The translations under genes and the position numbers were made by a program. Below are positions 26,079 to 35,374 of a stretch of 64,000 bases of DNA, piece by piece. The notes beneath the pieces are model-generated. The model was not told the origin of the DNA and did not search any database. It worked only from the letters and a program-made list of their open reading frames with translations. The DNA comes from QZKY01 sp963666295 (GTDB taxonomy: Bacteria > Pseudomonadota > Gammaproteobacteria > Burkholderiales > Burkholderiaceae_D). Location of the stretch: positions 62,001-126,000 of the forward strand of contig OY762707.1 in assembly GCA_963666295.1 (NCBI GenBank). The letters run 5' to 3'. The first letter of the stretch is position 1. The number at the start of each line of letters is the position of its first letter.

Positions 26079-26107
26079 ATTATAGGGTGTAATCATATAA
26101 AATTCAA
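26079..26107 (-). promoter_or_regulatory. Sigma-70 promoter of the rpsF operon
   Basis: On the minus strand TTGAAT (26102-26107) and a perfect TATAAT (26079-26084) are separated by 17 bp. The predicted transcript starts about 60-65 nt before the rpsF ATG and includes the leader hairpin. Confidence 0.8.
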
Positions 26108-26190
26108 TGCATTCAATGCCCTGCAAGCGCGATTTTAACAAATTAACTTGGAGTGCTTGCATTCCTGAAATAACTGAATAAAAATACAGT

Positions 26191-26206
26191 CTGTAGATAT
26201 GGACAG
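26191..26206 (+). promoter_or_regulatory. LexA (SOS) box
   Basis: CTGTAGATATGGACAG fits the CTGT-N8-ACAG operator perfectly and lies 27 bp before lexA, so LexA should repress its own gene. Confidence 0.9.
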
Positions 26207-26232
26207 TATTTGATTGCTTTTAAGGAGGGGAC

Positions 26233-26883
26233 GTGATCAAGCTTACATCGCGGCAGCAACAGATTCTGGATCTTGTTCGTGAGGCAATCGAAAACACGGG
26301 TTTTCCACCTACGCGGGCCGAAATTGCCACCGAGCTTGGTTTTCGCTCGGTTAATGCGGCAGAAGAGCATTTGCAGGCATTGGCAAGGAAAGGTGCCATC
26401 AAAATTACGCCGGGCGTTTCCCGGGGGATACGTCTGTGCGACATGAGCCAATCCGGGTCACAATCCCAGATGACATTGCCGCACCCAGATTTGTTGCAGT
26501 TATCCTTGCCTCTGGTTGGACGCGTAGCGGCGGGCTCGCCCATTTTGGCGCAAGAGCATATTGAAAAGAACTATCAGCTTGATCCGGCGTTATTTACTGA
26601 AAAGCCAGACTTTTTACTTAAGGTGAACGGTATGTCAATGCGCGATGCCGGCATTCTTGATGGTGATTTGCTGGCAGTAAAAAAAGTCGATAGCGCCAGA
26701 AGCGGACAAATTATCGTGGCGCGATTGGGTGATGAGGTTACGGTCAAGCGCCTGAATAAAACCGGCAAAGGTGTTGAACTTCATCCTGACAATCCAGATT
26801 TTGAAGTGATCAGGGTTGAAGGCGAGGGCGACGATTTTGCGCTGGAAGGTATCGCAGTAGGCGTGTTGCGGGTTGGTATTTAA
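26233..26883 (+). CDS. lexA: SOS repressor LexA
   Basis: 216 residues. Start GTG at 26233 with AAGGAGGGGAC upstream. Winged-helix domain (LTSRQQQILDLVREAIENTGFPPTRAEIATELGF). Self-cleavage site Ala-Gly in GRVAAGSPIL, catalytic Ser in NGMSMRDAGI and Lys in VTVKRL. A perfect SOS box precedes it. Its stop overlaps the stop of the convergent trmJ (TTAA). Confidence 0.97.
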   Translation: MIKLTSRQQQILDLVREAIENTGFPPTRAEIATELGFRSVNAAEEHLQALARKGAIKITPGVSRGIRLCDMSQSGSQSQMTLPHPDLLQLSLPLVGRVAAGSPILAQEHIEKNYQLDPALFTEKPDFLLKVNGMSMRDAGILDGDLLAVKKVDSARSGQIIVARLGDEVTVKRLNKTGKGVELHPDNPDFEVIRVEGEGDDFALEGIAVGVLRVGI

Positions 26884-27674
26884 TCAGACTTTTTTTCGCT
26901 TTCCCAGATCATTTGCCGTGCGATGCCGCGCAGGATGTTGACTTCTTCCATTTCCAGCTCTGCGCGCGAAAACAGCCTCCTTAATCGCGGCATTAGTTTT
27001 TTTGGGCTACGCGTGTCCAGATAGCCAATCGCCGTGAGGGCTTCTTCCAGATGATTGATGGCATGATCAATCGCAACAACACCCGCACGTTCGCCACCCT
27101 GTCCAATTTCGGTCTCGTTTAGTTTGTCACCCAATATGGCGGTGCGGCATTCATAGGCAAGCACCTGTACGGATTGCGCCAGGTTCAGTGACGAGTACTC
27201 AGGGTTAGCTGGAATGCTGACCAGTGCATTGCACTTTTCAATGATTTCGTTCGGCAGACCATAACGTTCGCTACCCAGTACCACCGCAATGTCTAGCTTT
27301 GGATTCATTGCGTAGTTTTCTGCCAGCGAACGAGCTGTTAATACCGGCGGTGCGTATACGCGAGGGCGTGAACTTAATGCTGCCGCAAAATTACATCCTT
27401 CCAGTGCTGCTTCAATTGAACTAACCGCTTTTGCCGCTTCAAGAACATCTTGGGCATTGCTGGCAAAGGCGAGCGCTTCTTCGTGCGCTGCAAAATTCGG
27501 CTCATGCGGATTGACAATCACAAGCTTCGAAAACCCCATGGTCTTCATTGCGCGCGCTACTGAGCCAATATTGCCTGGGTGAAAGGGTTCAACAAGTACA
27601 AACCGGATTCGTGAAAATGAGTCGAGCAACGTTTTTCCTGACTTGATTTTTAATAAGAGAGCCTTAGGCTGCAT
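26880..27674 (-). CDS. trmJ: tRNA (cytidine/uridine-2'-O-)-methyltransferase TrmJ
   Basis: SPOUT methyltransferase modifying position 32 of tRNAs; 264 residues. Conserved FVLVEPFHPGNIGSVARAMKTMGFSKLVIVNP, the knotted VVLGSERYGLPNE and the SSLNLAQSVQVLAYE motif are present. About 20 residues precede the conserved core, so a later start is conceivable. In many Burkholderiales it lies divergent from suhB; here cheW and an MCP gene separate them. Confidence 0.9.
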   Translation of the reverse strand: MQPKALLLKIKSGKTLLDSFSRIRFVLVEPFHPGNIGSVARAMKTMGFSKLVIVNPHEPNFAAHEEALAFASNAQDVLEAAKAVSSIEAALEGCNFAAALSSRPRVYAPPVLTARSLAENYAMNPKLDIAVVLGSERYGLPNEIIEKCNALVSIPANPEYSSLNLAQSVQVLAYECRTAILGDKLNETEIGQGGERAGVVAIDHAINHLEEALTAIGYLDTRSPKKLMPRLRRLFSRAELEMEEVNILRGIARQMIWESEKKSD

Positions 27675-28214
27675 TTTTTATAAGCTTGCGCCCGTGCGTT
27701 GATTCCTTGAGTGGCTTTTGGTTTTGCGCGATCGCTATTTTACAGGAGGCATAGCAAAAAATCGGTAGCTGTGATGGTTGGCGCAATGTCTGTCTGGCAT
27801 TTTTGATTGCGCACTCTATTAGTTGCGAAATATCAACAAATGTTGCTTTAAAGGAATTTAATTCTGAAAGGTCTGTAGGATGCTACTGGGAAGCTTTGTT
27901 CGATGGCGGCTTGTTGCCACAACGTGAGGCGCTGATGTGTTTCAGGATGGTGGGCATCATGGACTTCTGATGGTCAAAATGGGCCGAAACACTGCTTTAT
28001 GGAATGATTCAATGTAAAAAGTGGTAAAGCTGCTTGAAAAAGCGGCGCTTCGCAATGGCAATTGAACCAGATTCGGTAATAGTCGCTGCACTGTCCGTGA
28101 ATTCACTGAAAACCTCGGGTTATTCGATGTGCCCATAAGCTACCTGGTCATGGGTGCTAATCTCATTAATTTAAATGGGCTTTTAAGTCATTTGCCACTT
28201 AAAAAAGAGGGCGT
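27675..28214. other. 540-bp non-coding region upstream of cheW
   Basis: No convincing gene in six frames. The promoters of trmJ and cheW must lie here; I see no consensus sigma-28 motif. It marks the left edge of the cheW-MCP insertion between trmJ and suhB. Confidence 0.45.
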
Positions 28215-28715
28215 ATGAGCGCAAATAATTTTTTGGATATTGGAACTGGGAATGCTTCGTCAACGCATTCTGAATTTCTGGCGTTTAAACTCGGACAAGA
28301 AGAGTATGGCATCGATATTCTGAAGGTCCAGGAAATTCGGGGTTACGAGAATGTTACCCGCATCGCGAATTCACCTGAATACATCAAAGGCGTTGTTAAC
28401 TTGCGCGGCACGATTGTGCCGATTATCGATATGCGCATCAAGCTCAATCTGGGCGAGCCTAGCTACGATGAGTTTACGGTCGTGATCGTACTGAATATCG
28501 GACAAAGGATTGTCGGCATGGTGGTCGACAGTGTTTCAGATGTTATTACGCTATCACCGGAACAAATCAAGCCTGCGCCTTCTGTGGGCAGCGCGCTTGA
28601 AACCGATTACCTGATTGGTTTGGGAACGATCGACGAGAGGATGCTTATCCTGGTTGATATCGACAGGTTGATGCAGTCGTCAGACATGGGGTTGATTGAT
28701 AACTTGGCGGCGTAG
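28215..28715 (+). CDS. cheW: Chemotaxis coupling protein CheW
   Basis: 166 residues. SEFLAFKLGQEEYGIDILKVQEIRGYENVTRIANSPEYIKGVVNLRGTIVPIIDMR is a standard CheW sequence. It links receptors to CheA. AAAGAGGGCGT precedes the ATG. It is 52 bp upstream of the receptor gene, so the pair makes one unit; no cheA is nearby. Confidence 0.95.
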   Translation: MSANNFLDIGTGNASSTHSEFLAFKLGQEEYGIDILKVQEIRGYENVTRIANSPEYIKGVVNLRGTIVPIIDMRIKLNLGEPSYDEFTVVIVLNIGQRIVGMVVDSVSDVITLSPEQIKPAPSVGSALETDYLIGLGTIDERMLILVDIDRLMQSSDMGLIDNLAA

Positions 28716-28767
28716 AGGGGGGCAGGAATAAGCGGTATTGATTACTGATTAAATGGGGAGTGTTTCA

Positions 28768-30567
28768 ATGTTTAAAAATACAAGAATTAAGCATCGCATT
28801 GTTATCACGCTTGCACTGTTGGTGACGATGATTATTGCAATTGGCGGTTACAGCAAATACAACACAGGCAAAATTGTCAAAAGTCTGCAAGAAGTTTCTT
28901 TAAACGATGCAAAGACACAGTTCGAGACCGAAGAGATTCAGACAGCTATGGAGACGAATCGCAGCCTGATTCTGCTGTCACTCCAGCACCATCCCGAATT
29001 TGCATACGCGAAATTGCACGACCATCCGGTAGCTTTGCATTTGGACGCGATTGACAAAAATGTGGCCAAAACAAACAAGGTCTGGAACGAATATGAATCA
29101 AACATCGCATCCCCTGATGAAAAAATGCTTGCGCAAAAATGGTATGCAGCAAGTGGCGCCTTCGGCAGCGAAAATATTCAGAAGGCATCGAATGATATCA
29201 AGCGAGGAAATTGGGATGCGGCGGAACACCTGCTGCTAGGTAGCATTGCTCAAAATTTCAGGGCAGGGGCTTTGGCTGGACAAGAACTTCGCACATATCT
29301 TGATAAGCGTGTCGAAAGCAATAATCTTATGGTGGCCGGAGACATCAAGCAGGCCGATTACCTGACGATGGGCGTGGTTGGGTTTGCGGTTTTGTTTGCG
29401 ATTGTTTGTGGCATTTGCCTTATTCGCAGCATTATCAGACCGCTTGACGAAGCGGTTTCTGCTGCGAAGCTGGTGGCAAGTGGTGATCTAACCGGTGAGA
29501 TTGACGTTGATTCGACGAATGAGGTTGGTCAACTTTTGCTGGCTTTGAAGGAGATGAATGAAAGCCTGGTGCGCACTGTTGGCAATGTTCGGTCAAGTAG
29601 TGACACCATTGCGACAGCTTCTCAGCAGATCGCCTCTGGCAACATGGATCTGTCCTCGCGCACTGAGCAGCAGGCCAGTTCACTGGAAGAGACGGCTTCC
29701 TCGATGGAAGAGTTGACCTCCACGGTGCGTCAGAATGCCGAGAATGCCCGTCAGGCGAATCAGCTGGCTGTGACGGCCTCTGATGTAGCGATTCGTGGTG
29801 GAGAGGTGGTTTCCGAGGTGGTTGAAACCATGGGAGCGATCAATGAGTCCTCCAAGAAGATGTCGGACATTATTGGTGTGATTGACGGCATTGCCTTCCA
29901 GACCAACATTCTGGCATTGAATGCGGCGGTCGAAGCGGCGCGTGCGGGCGAGCAAGGAAGAGGCTTTGCGGTGGTTGCAACCGAGGTGCGCAGTCTGGCG
30001 CAGCGCAGTGCGGCGGCGGCGCGCGAGATCAAGGAGCTGATTGACAACTCGGTTGACAAGGTCAGCGAAGGCAGCAAGCTGGTAGAGACGGCTGGTTCCA
30101 CGATGGAGGAGGTGGTAAACAGTATCAAGCGTGTGCATGACATCATGGCAGAGATCACGGCGGCAAGCCAGGAGCAGAGTGACGGCATTGAGCAGGTGAA
30201 TCAGGCGATCATCCAGATGGATCAGGTGACGCAGCAAAATGCGGCGCTGGTTGAAGAAGCGGCAGCGGCGGCTGAGAGTCTGCAAGATCAGTCGGTAGCG
30301 CTAATGGATGTTGTCAGCGTGTTCCGACTTGACTCTAGTCAGGCGCGAACACCTGTTAAACGTGCACCGGTGGTCAAATCCCGTTCAGCCTCTGGCGCCT
30401 CATCTCCGCAGTCCCGGGAGCAGGGCGTTGTTGTTTATAAAGAGCGCCGCGGCCCTAACCGTGCAAAGAACGTGACGCGTCTTCCAGGGCATTCGGCAGG
30501 GCACGAAGTCGAGGAGCGCCGTAAGGTGGCCAATGCCTCGGCGGGTAACGATTGGGAAGAATTCTAA
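28768..30567 (+). CDS. Methyl-accepting chemotaxis protein
   Basis: About 599 residues from ATG 28768 (GGGGAG upstream). TM1 near residues 9-28, a 4HB-type periplasmic domain, TM2 near 198-218, a HAMP domain (PLDEAVSAAKLVASGDLTGEIDV), then methylation helices and the hairpin tip GIAFQTNILALNAAVEAARAGEQGRGF (about residue 375). The last residues NDWEEF resemble the C-terminal CheR/CheB-binding pentapeptide (NWETF in E. coli Tar/Tsr). Signals to CheA through CheW. Confidence 0.95.
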   Translation: MFKNTRIKHRIVITLALLVTMIIAIGGYSKYNTGKIVKSLQEVSLNDAKTQFETEEIQTAMETNRSLILLSLQHHPEFAYAKLHDHPVALHLDAIDKNVAKTNKVWNEYESNIASPDEKMLAQKWYAASGAFGSENIQKASNDIKRGNWDAAEHLLLGSIAQNFRAGALAGQELRTYLDKRVESNNLMVAGDIKQADYLTMGVVGFAVLFAIVCGICLIRSIIRPLDEAVSAAKLVASGDLTGEIDVDSTNEVGQLLLALKEMNESLVRTVGNVRSSSDTIATASQQIASGNMDLSSRTEQQASSLEETASSMEELTSTVRQNAENARQANQLAVTASDVAIRGGEVVSEVVETMGAINESSKKMSDIIGVIDGIAFQTNILALNAAVEAARAGEQGRGFAVVATEVRSLAQRSAAAAREIKELIDNSVDKVSEGSKLVETAGSTMEEVVNSIKRVHDIMAEITAASQEQSDGIEQVNQAIIQMDQVTQQNAALVEEAAAAAESLQDQSVALMDVVSVFRLDSSQARTPVKRAPVVKSRSASGASSPQSREQGVVVYKERRGPNRAKNVTRLPGHSAGHEVEERRKVANASAGNDWEEF

Positions 30568-30836
30568 ACTTCCCCACGACTAAAGCTAGGGGGTTCTAAG
30601 GGTAAATCCTTTGGGGGTCTCCTGGCTCTCGTCTTGCGACTACAGCATCCAGGCAATAACCTATGGCAAGCCTTCTTTTGGAAACGACCTGCGCTAACGG
30701 TGTGAGCGCCGTAATTTTGTACGAAGGTTGAATCTGCGCGTGTTCGGAGCGCAGCCCCTTGTTTGCAGTAGCACGGATTATTGAGCCGCCCACATCGTTT
30801 TGATACGGGATGGGCGGTGATGCCGTTGCTGACCAA
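30564..30836 (-). pseudogene. Possible decayed IS200/IS605 TnpB 3' end and right-end hairpin
   Basis: The frame ends in LEPPSFSRGEV within a C/G-rich hairpin, a layout like the TnpB 3' ends that run into the IS605 right end, and contains AHTVSAG, similar to the HTVSACG region of TnpB. The hairpin CCCC...GGGG at 30572-30593 is partly decayed. No other TnpB domain is visible. Speculative. Confidence 0.35.
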
Positions 30837-31025
30837 GCGGCTTCATCGTGCAGATTTCGGTAATGTGCTCGGTTGAACTGCCATGTTGGTAGTGCTGGTT
30901 TGCAGGACATCATTTACAATGACGGCTCTGGCCGGATTTCTTTTTTCGGCTAAGCTCTTTCTCATGTTTATACGGCATTGCTCACAGCATTCTGAGAGCG
31001 ATAGCAGCAATATTACGGAAGCTAT
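30568..31025. other. 458-bp region between MCP and suhB
   Basis: Holds the possible IS605 remnant (30564-30836) and the suhB promoter region. Nothing else is recognisable. Confidence 0.45.
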
Positions 31026-31820
31026 ATGCACCCCATGCTAAATACGGCCATCAAGGCTGCGCGTCGCGGCGCTTCGGTCATCAACCGCGCCTCTTTTGAT
31101 CTTTCTCAGATCCAGGTCAGCGAGAAGAAACACAATGATTTCGTGACACAAATCGACGAAGCAGCCGAGGAGGCAATCGTTGATGTTTTATTGAAGGCTT
31201 ATCCTTCCCATGCCATTCTTGCAGAAGAGTCTGGCGTCTCTGCAAGCCAGAACCAAGACAGCGAATATGTCTGGATTATTGACCCGCTTGACGGTACCAC
31301 CAACTTTATTCATGGCTTTCCACAATACTGTGTTTCGATTGCGCTTCAGCACCGAGGTGTGACAACGCAGGCCGTTGTATATGACCCTGTTCATAATGAC
31401 CTGTTTACAGCATCAAAAGGGGATGGAACCTACCTGAACGGCAAGCGCTTGCGCGTTTCAAAGCGAGATAAACTATCGGACTCTTTAATTGGAACAGGCT
31501 TTCCCGCACGAGATATGAGCAAGTTGGACGAATACATGGCGATGTTCAAAATCATGACAGAGCAGTGCCAAGGATTGCGCAGGCCAGGTTCTGCGGCGTT
31601 GGATTTGGCGTATGTGGCTGCCGGGCGTCTGGATGGTTTTTTTGAGAAAGGGTTGCAATCTTGGGATATGGCAGCGGGCGCTTTATTGATTACCGAGGCG
31701 GGCGGAATCGTCGCAGGTTTTACTGGGGATGCTGATTATCTTGAAAAAGGCGACATTATTGCCGGTAATCCGAAAATATTTTACCAAATGATATCCTTGT
31801 TAGGAAAATATTCTCGATAA
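31026..31820 (+). CDS. suhB: Inositol monophosphatase family protein SuhB
   Basis: 264 residues. Metal-binding motifs WIIDPLDGTTNFIHG (residues about 79-93) and WDMAAGALLITEAGG are intact; E is supplied by LAEESG. Known SuhB proteins dephosphorylate inositol phosphates and also join rRNA antitermination complexes. ATG at 31026; a second ATG 9 nt later is possible. Confidence 0.93.
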   Translation: MHPMLNTAIKAARRGASVINRASFDLSQIQVSEKKHNDFVTQIDEAAEEAIVDVLLKAYPSHAILAEESGVSASQNQDSEYVWIIDPLDGTTNFIHGFPQYCVSIALQHRGVTTQAVVYDPVHNDLFTASKGDGTYLNGKRLRVSKRDKLSDSLIGTGFPARDMSKLDEYMAMFKIMTEQCQGLRRPGSAALDLAYVAAGRLDGFFEKGLQSWDMAAGALLITEAGGIVAGFTGDADYLEKGDIIAGNPKIFYQMISLLGKYSR

Positions 31821-31882
31821 ATCAAATGGTTAGGGTATTTTGTTGTTGCGCTTTACGTCATGCGTGAGTGCGCGTATCTGTG

Positions 31883-33043
31883 ATGATGACACCTCAGCGC
31901 ATCGATATTTTTTGTCATGTCATCGATAATTTTGGAGATGTTGGTGTTTGCTGGCGCCTTTCACGCCAATTGACCAATGAGGCGCACCTTGATGTAACGC
32001 TCTGGCTGGACAATTTCTCCAGCCTGAAACCCATGTGTGCAGAACTTGATTTGCAAGTCGATCGTCAAATCGTGCGCGGGGTGACGCTCAGGCGTTGGCA
32101 CGCTGAGCATGCAGATTTCGCTCTGGATGACGTGGCAGATGTTGTGATTGAAGGTTTTGCTTGCACCTTGCCTGCCTCATATATAGAGGCGATGAAACAC
32201 CGCCAGCATCCCCCTGTGTGGATTAATCTGGAATATCTCAGCGCCGAAACTTGGGTTGAGGGCTGCCACATGCTGCCGTCACCCCAGTCCGCATTTTTAC
32301 TCACCAAATATTTCTTTTTCCCAGGATTTACCGAGCGCACCGGAGGGGTGTTGCGTGAGCGTGATTTATTTTCGCGGCGAGATAGTTTCCAGGAAAAATC
32401 GGAGAGAAGTGCTGACTTTCTTTCCAGGCTTGGCGTTGCTTCATCACCGAACGTATGTAAAGTATCGATGTTCTGCTATTCGTCGGCGCCGCTCGAGGGA
32501 TTGTTCCACGCCATGAAAGCGGATGTTGCCCCAGTTTTGTGCCTTGTGCCGGAAGGGGTTGGTGTCGCGGCGGTTAGTGAATTTCTAGGGAAACCGGCCA
32601 TAGCGGGAGCATCAGCGACGCAAGGTGCGTTGACTTTACATGTGCTGCCATTTCTAGATCAAGACGATTATGATCAATTGCTGTGGTCATGCGACATCAA
32701 TTTTGTGCGTGGGGAAGACTCTTTTGTGCGTGCGCAATGGGCGGGAAGGCCCTTCGTTTGGCATATTTATCCACAATCGGAATCGGCTCACTGGATCAAG
32801 CTGGAGGCTTTTTGGGAACGCTATGCGGCTTTATTGTCGCCGGAATTAAGCAACGTAATGCATGATTTTTGGCAAGTATGGAATACACACCCACAAACGC
32901 CAGAAAATTTTACGGAGCTGTGGCAATCATTTCGCGCGAACAACGCGTGTTTAAGAAAATACTGTCAGGATTGGTCAAGGCAGCTATCAAAGATGGAGGA
33001 TTTGGCTGGTCAGCTTCTTCGAGTGATTAAAAAGATCAGTTAA
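31883..33043 (+). CDS. earP: EF-P arginine rhamnosyltransferase EarP
   Basis: 386 residues from ATG 31883 (frame open to 31868). Transfers rhamnose from dTDP-rhamnose to Arg32 of EF-P. IDIFCHVIDNFGDVGVCWRLSRQL and the later DYDQLLWSCDINFVRGEDSFVRAQWAGRPFVWHIYPQ are EarP signatures. It lies directly upstream of efp, a known pairing. Confidence 0.94.
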   Translation: MMTPQRIDIFCHVIDNFGDVGVCWRLSRQLTNEAHLDVTLWLDNFSSLKPMCAELDLQVDRQIVRGVTLRRWHAEHADFALDDVADVVIEGFACTLPASYIEAMKHRQHPPVWINLEYLSAETWVEGCHMLPSPQSAFLLTKYFFFPGFTERTGGVLRERDLFSRRDSFQEKSERSADFLSRLGVASSPNVCKVSMFCYSSAPLEGLFHAMKADVAPVLCLVPEGVGVAAVSEFLGKPAIAGASATQGALTLHVLPFLDQDDYDQLLWSCDINFVRGEDSFVRAQWAGRPFVWHIYPQSESAHWIKLEAFWERYAALLSPELSNVMHDFWQVWNTHPQTPENFTELWQSFRANNACLRKYCQDWSRQLSKMEDLAGQLLRVIKKIS

Positions 33044-33133
33044 AATATAAGGCTTTATTAGCATCGTCTGAAGATGTCGCGAGCATTCAGGCGCTTGATC
33101 AGTTACTCGCGTTCTATTTTATACATAAAAGTT

Positions 33134-33694
33134 ATGAAAACAGCTCAAGAAATTCGCAATGGCAACGTGGTCATGGTTAGCGGCGAACCTATGGTGGTGC
33201 TTAAAACTGAATTTTCCAAATCGGGACGCAATGCCTCTGTTTGCAAAATGAAAATGAAAAATTTGCTGACGGGTTCCGGCATGGAATCGGTGTATAAAGC
33301 TGACGACAAGTTTGATGTTGTCACGTTGGAAAAGAAAAATGTGACTTATTCCTATTTTGCTGACCCGTTGTATGTGTTCATGGACGAAGAATTCAACCAG
33401 TATGAGGTCGATGCTGAAAACATGGGAGATTCACTCAACTTTCTGCAAGATGGAATGGAGTGCGATGTCGTGATTTATAATGAAAAGCCGATTTCTGTCG
33501 AGTTGCCCAACACATTGGTTCGTGAAATTACCTATACCGAACCGGCAGTTAAGGGCGATACTTCATCTGGTAAGGTAATGAAGAAAGCTGAGATATCTTC
33601 TGGTTTTGTTGTCCAAGTTCCCCTTTTTATTGAGCAGGGTGAAAAGATCGAGATTGACTCGCGTACTGGTGAATACAAGAGTCGCGCCAAGTGA
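33134..33694 (+). CDS. efp: Elongation factor P (Arg32 type)
   Basis: 186 residues from MKTAQEIRNGN (33134; frame open to 33074). Rescues ribosomes stalled at polyproline. Loop residue 32 is Arg (KSGRNASVCK), the EarP substrate, rather than Lys. This agrees with the adjacent earP. Polyproline-rich proteins such as RNase E here would benefit; that is inference. Confidence 0.96.
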   Translation: MKTAQEIRNGNVVMVSGEPMVVLKTEFSKSGRNASVCKMKMKNLLTGSGMESVYKADDKFDVVTLEKKNVTYSYFADPLYVFMDEEFNQYEVDAENMGDSLNFLQDGMECDVVIYNEKPISVELPNTLVREITYTEPAVKGDTSSGKVMKKAEISSGFVVQVPLFIEQGEKIEIDSRTGEYKSRAK

Positions 33695-33772
33695 TGCGCT
33701 TGTTTCATATTCACTCACTAAAGCTTTGCTTGCTTTAGATCGTCCATTCATTTCGGAACGTCAGGAACTATT

Positions 33773-34693
33773 TTGAGCATACACAGCATGACAGGCTATG
33801 CGTCGGCGACACGGGAAACGGTTGCTGGTACGCTTACTTTTGAGGTCAGGAGCGTGAATTCACGCTTTCTTGATTTGCAATTTCGTCTCAATGATGATTT
33901 GAGACCGATGGAGCCCCTGTTGCGTGAGGTGCTTACAAAGCAGGTGGCGCGCGGCAAGGTTGAGTGTCGTATCAGTCTGGGGCGCAATGGTGGGCCGGTC
34001 GTAGCATCGAAAACCCTGAATAAACCCCTGCTTGAGGAAGTCAGCCGGCTTCAGGATGAAATTCGCTCCCATTTTGTGGATGCTGTACCCATGTCGGTAA
34101 ATGAACTGTTGCGCTGGCCGGGCATAATTGAAGATGCCGAAGTTGGACAAGAGCTGTTGCAACAAGAAATAAAGTCGACAATGTCAGAAGTGATTGATGC
34201 CTTTGTAGCTGCGCGCGCACGAGAAGGTGCCGCAACAGTATCCATGTTGCTGGAGCGTATAGATGCCATGGAAGCTATTGTGGAGCGTGTTGAGCCCATG
34301 ATTCCACAAATCGTGTCGCAGTTTCAGCAGAAATCGGTTGAGCGCTTGCAGGATGCGCTTGGACTTGCTGTACGGGACGGGGGGGCAGTTGCAACGGCAA
34401 CGCTGAACCGGGATGAAATGCTGGAGCGTATCCGCCAGGAAGTAACGCTTTATGGTATTCGCATCGACGTTGCCGAGGAATTGTCGCGCATGAAAGCGCA
34501 TTTGCAGGAGGCGCGAAGTATTTTGGAAAAGGGTGGTCAGGCAGGCAAGCGGCTTGATTTCATGATGCAGGAGTTGAATCGGGAAGCCAATACGCTGGGA
34601 TCAAAGGCGGTGGTCAAAGAGGTTTCGGATGCCTCAATGGAATTGAAGTTGCTGATTGAGCAGATGCGTGAGCAGGTACAAAATCTGGAATAG
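33773..34693 (+). CDS. yicC: YicC-family endoribonuclease
   Basis: 306 residues, YicC/YloC family, which includes RNA-cleaving proteins. MSIHSMTGYASATRE and LEVRSVNSRFLDL-type N-terminus (FEVRSVNSRFLDLQFRL) and the C-terminal GKRLDFMMQELNREANTLGSKA are conserved. Start TTG at 33773 with AGGAA upstream. A terminator follows. Confidence 0.92.
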   Translation: MSIHSMTGYASATRETVAGTLTFEVRSVNSRFLDLQFRLNDDLRPMEPLLREVLTKQVARGKVECRISLGRNGGPVVASKTLNKPLLEEVSRLQDEIRSHFVDAVPMSVNELLRWPGIIEDAEVGQELLQQEIKSTMSEVIDAFVAARAREGAATVSMLLERIDAMEAIVERVEPMIPQIVSQFQQKSVERLQDALGLAVRDGGAVATATLNRDEMLERIRQEVTLYGIRIDVAEELSRMKAHLQEARSILEKGGQAGKRLDFMMQELNREANTLGSKAVVKEVSDASMELKLLIEQMREQVQNLE

Positions 34694-34721
34694 ATAATTA
34701 TTCTGAAAACCGTACCTAAAC

Positions 34722-34751
34722 AAAAAAGCCTGCGATTGAGCAGGCTTTTTT
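34722..34751. terminator. Bidirectional terminator
   Basis: AAAAAAGCCTGC / GCAGGCTTTTTT stem with a GATTGA loop, between the convergent yicC and the DUF882 gene. Confidence 0.9.
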
Positions 34752-34753
34752 GT

Positions 34754-35344
34754 TTACCAGTAACGGACACGCCCGACATCGATGTGGACGAAATTGGAGC
34801 CGGGATAATAGCCGACGCCGCCGCCACGTAATGAAACTGCTGCCCTGCGCAGATTGGGAAGCGCACATTTTGGCAGCCGAATATCGATGGCTTTTCCTTG
34901 CATGTGCAGGCTTTTTTTCGCCACGCCACCGCTTCGTGAAGAAAGACTGGCATTGGTCGCAGGTGAACGATAGCCCGAAATGATATGAAAGGGCTGATTC
35001 GCATCAAGCCTGTTTTTCAGGGCATGCAGCAGATCGAACAAGCGGTGGTCAATTTGCGTAACCTGATTCGTTCTGTGGTCGCGAAGCAAGTGGTTCAGTT
35101 CGGCTAACGCATCAGGAATGTAAGTGCCGCCTTCCCAATATGTGACCTGGGAGTTTTCTCCAGTGTGGGTGTTGAAGAAGGCCAAGTTTCTTTCAGGTAA
35201 GGAAAGAATACTCTTTGCCCATGCTGGGCAGCTTGTCAGGAAAAGGCCTGCACCAGCCATTTTAATGAAGTTGCGTCGTGACTGCTTGACGTTATCTTGC
35301 GTTTGATACAGCTCGTTCGGATGAATAACCCTGCTTCCTTGCAT
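34754..35344 (-). CDS. Tat-exported DUF882 / YcbK-type peptidase M15 protein
   Basis: About 196 residues from ATG 35344; a GTG at 35374 keeps the frame open. A twin-arginine signal (SRRNFIKMAGAGLFLTSCPAWA) points to Tat export. The mature part has HIISGYRSPATN, KKSLHMQGKAIDIRLP and NFVHIDVG, the zinc and catalytic motifs of M15/YcbK murein peptidases. Probably periplasmic peptidoglycan hydrolase. Confidence 0.9.
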   Translation of the reverse strand: MQGSRVIHPNELYQTQDNVKQSRRNFIKMAGAGLFLTSCPAWAKSILSLPERNLAFFNTHTGENSQVTYWEGGTYIPDALAELNHLLRDHRTNQVTQIDHRLFDLLHALKNRLDANQPFHIISGYRSPATNASLSSRSGGVAKKSLHMQGKAIDIRLPKCALPNLRRAAVSLRGGGVGYYPGSNFVHIDVGRVRYW

Positions 35345-35374
35345 TAAGCGTGACCCCTCGTACGACGCCTTCAC

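Noticed and set aside
27675..28214. Sigma-28 promoter for cheW
   Set aside because: TAAA-like strings occur but no GCCGATAA at suitable spacing.
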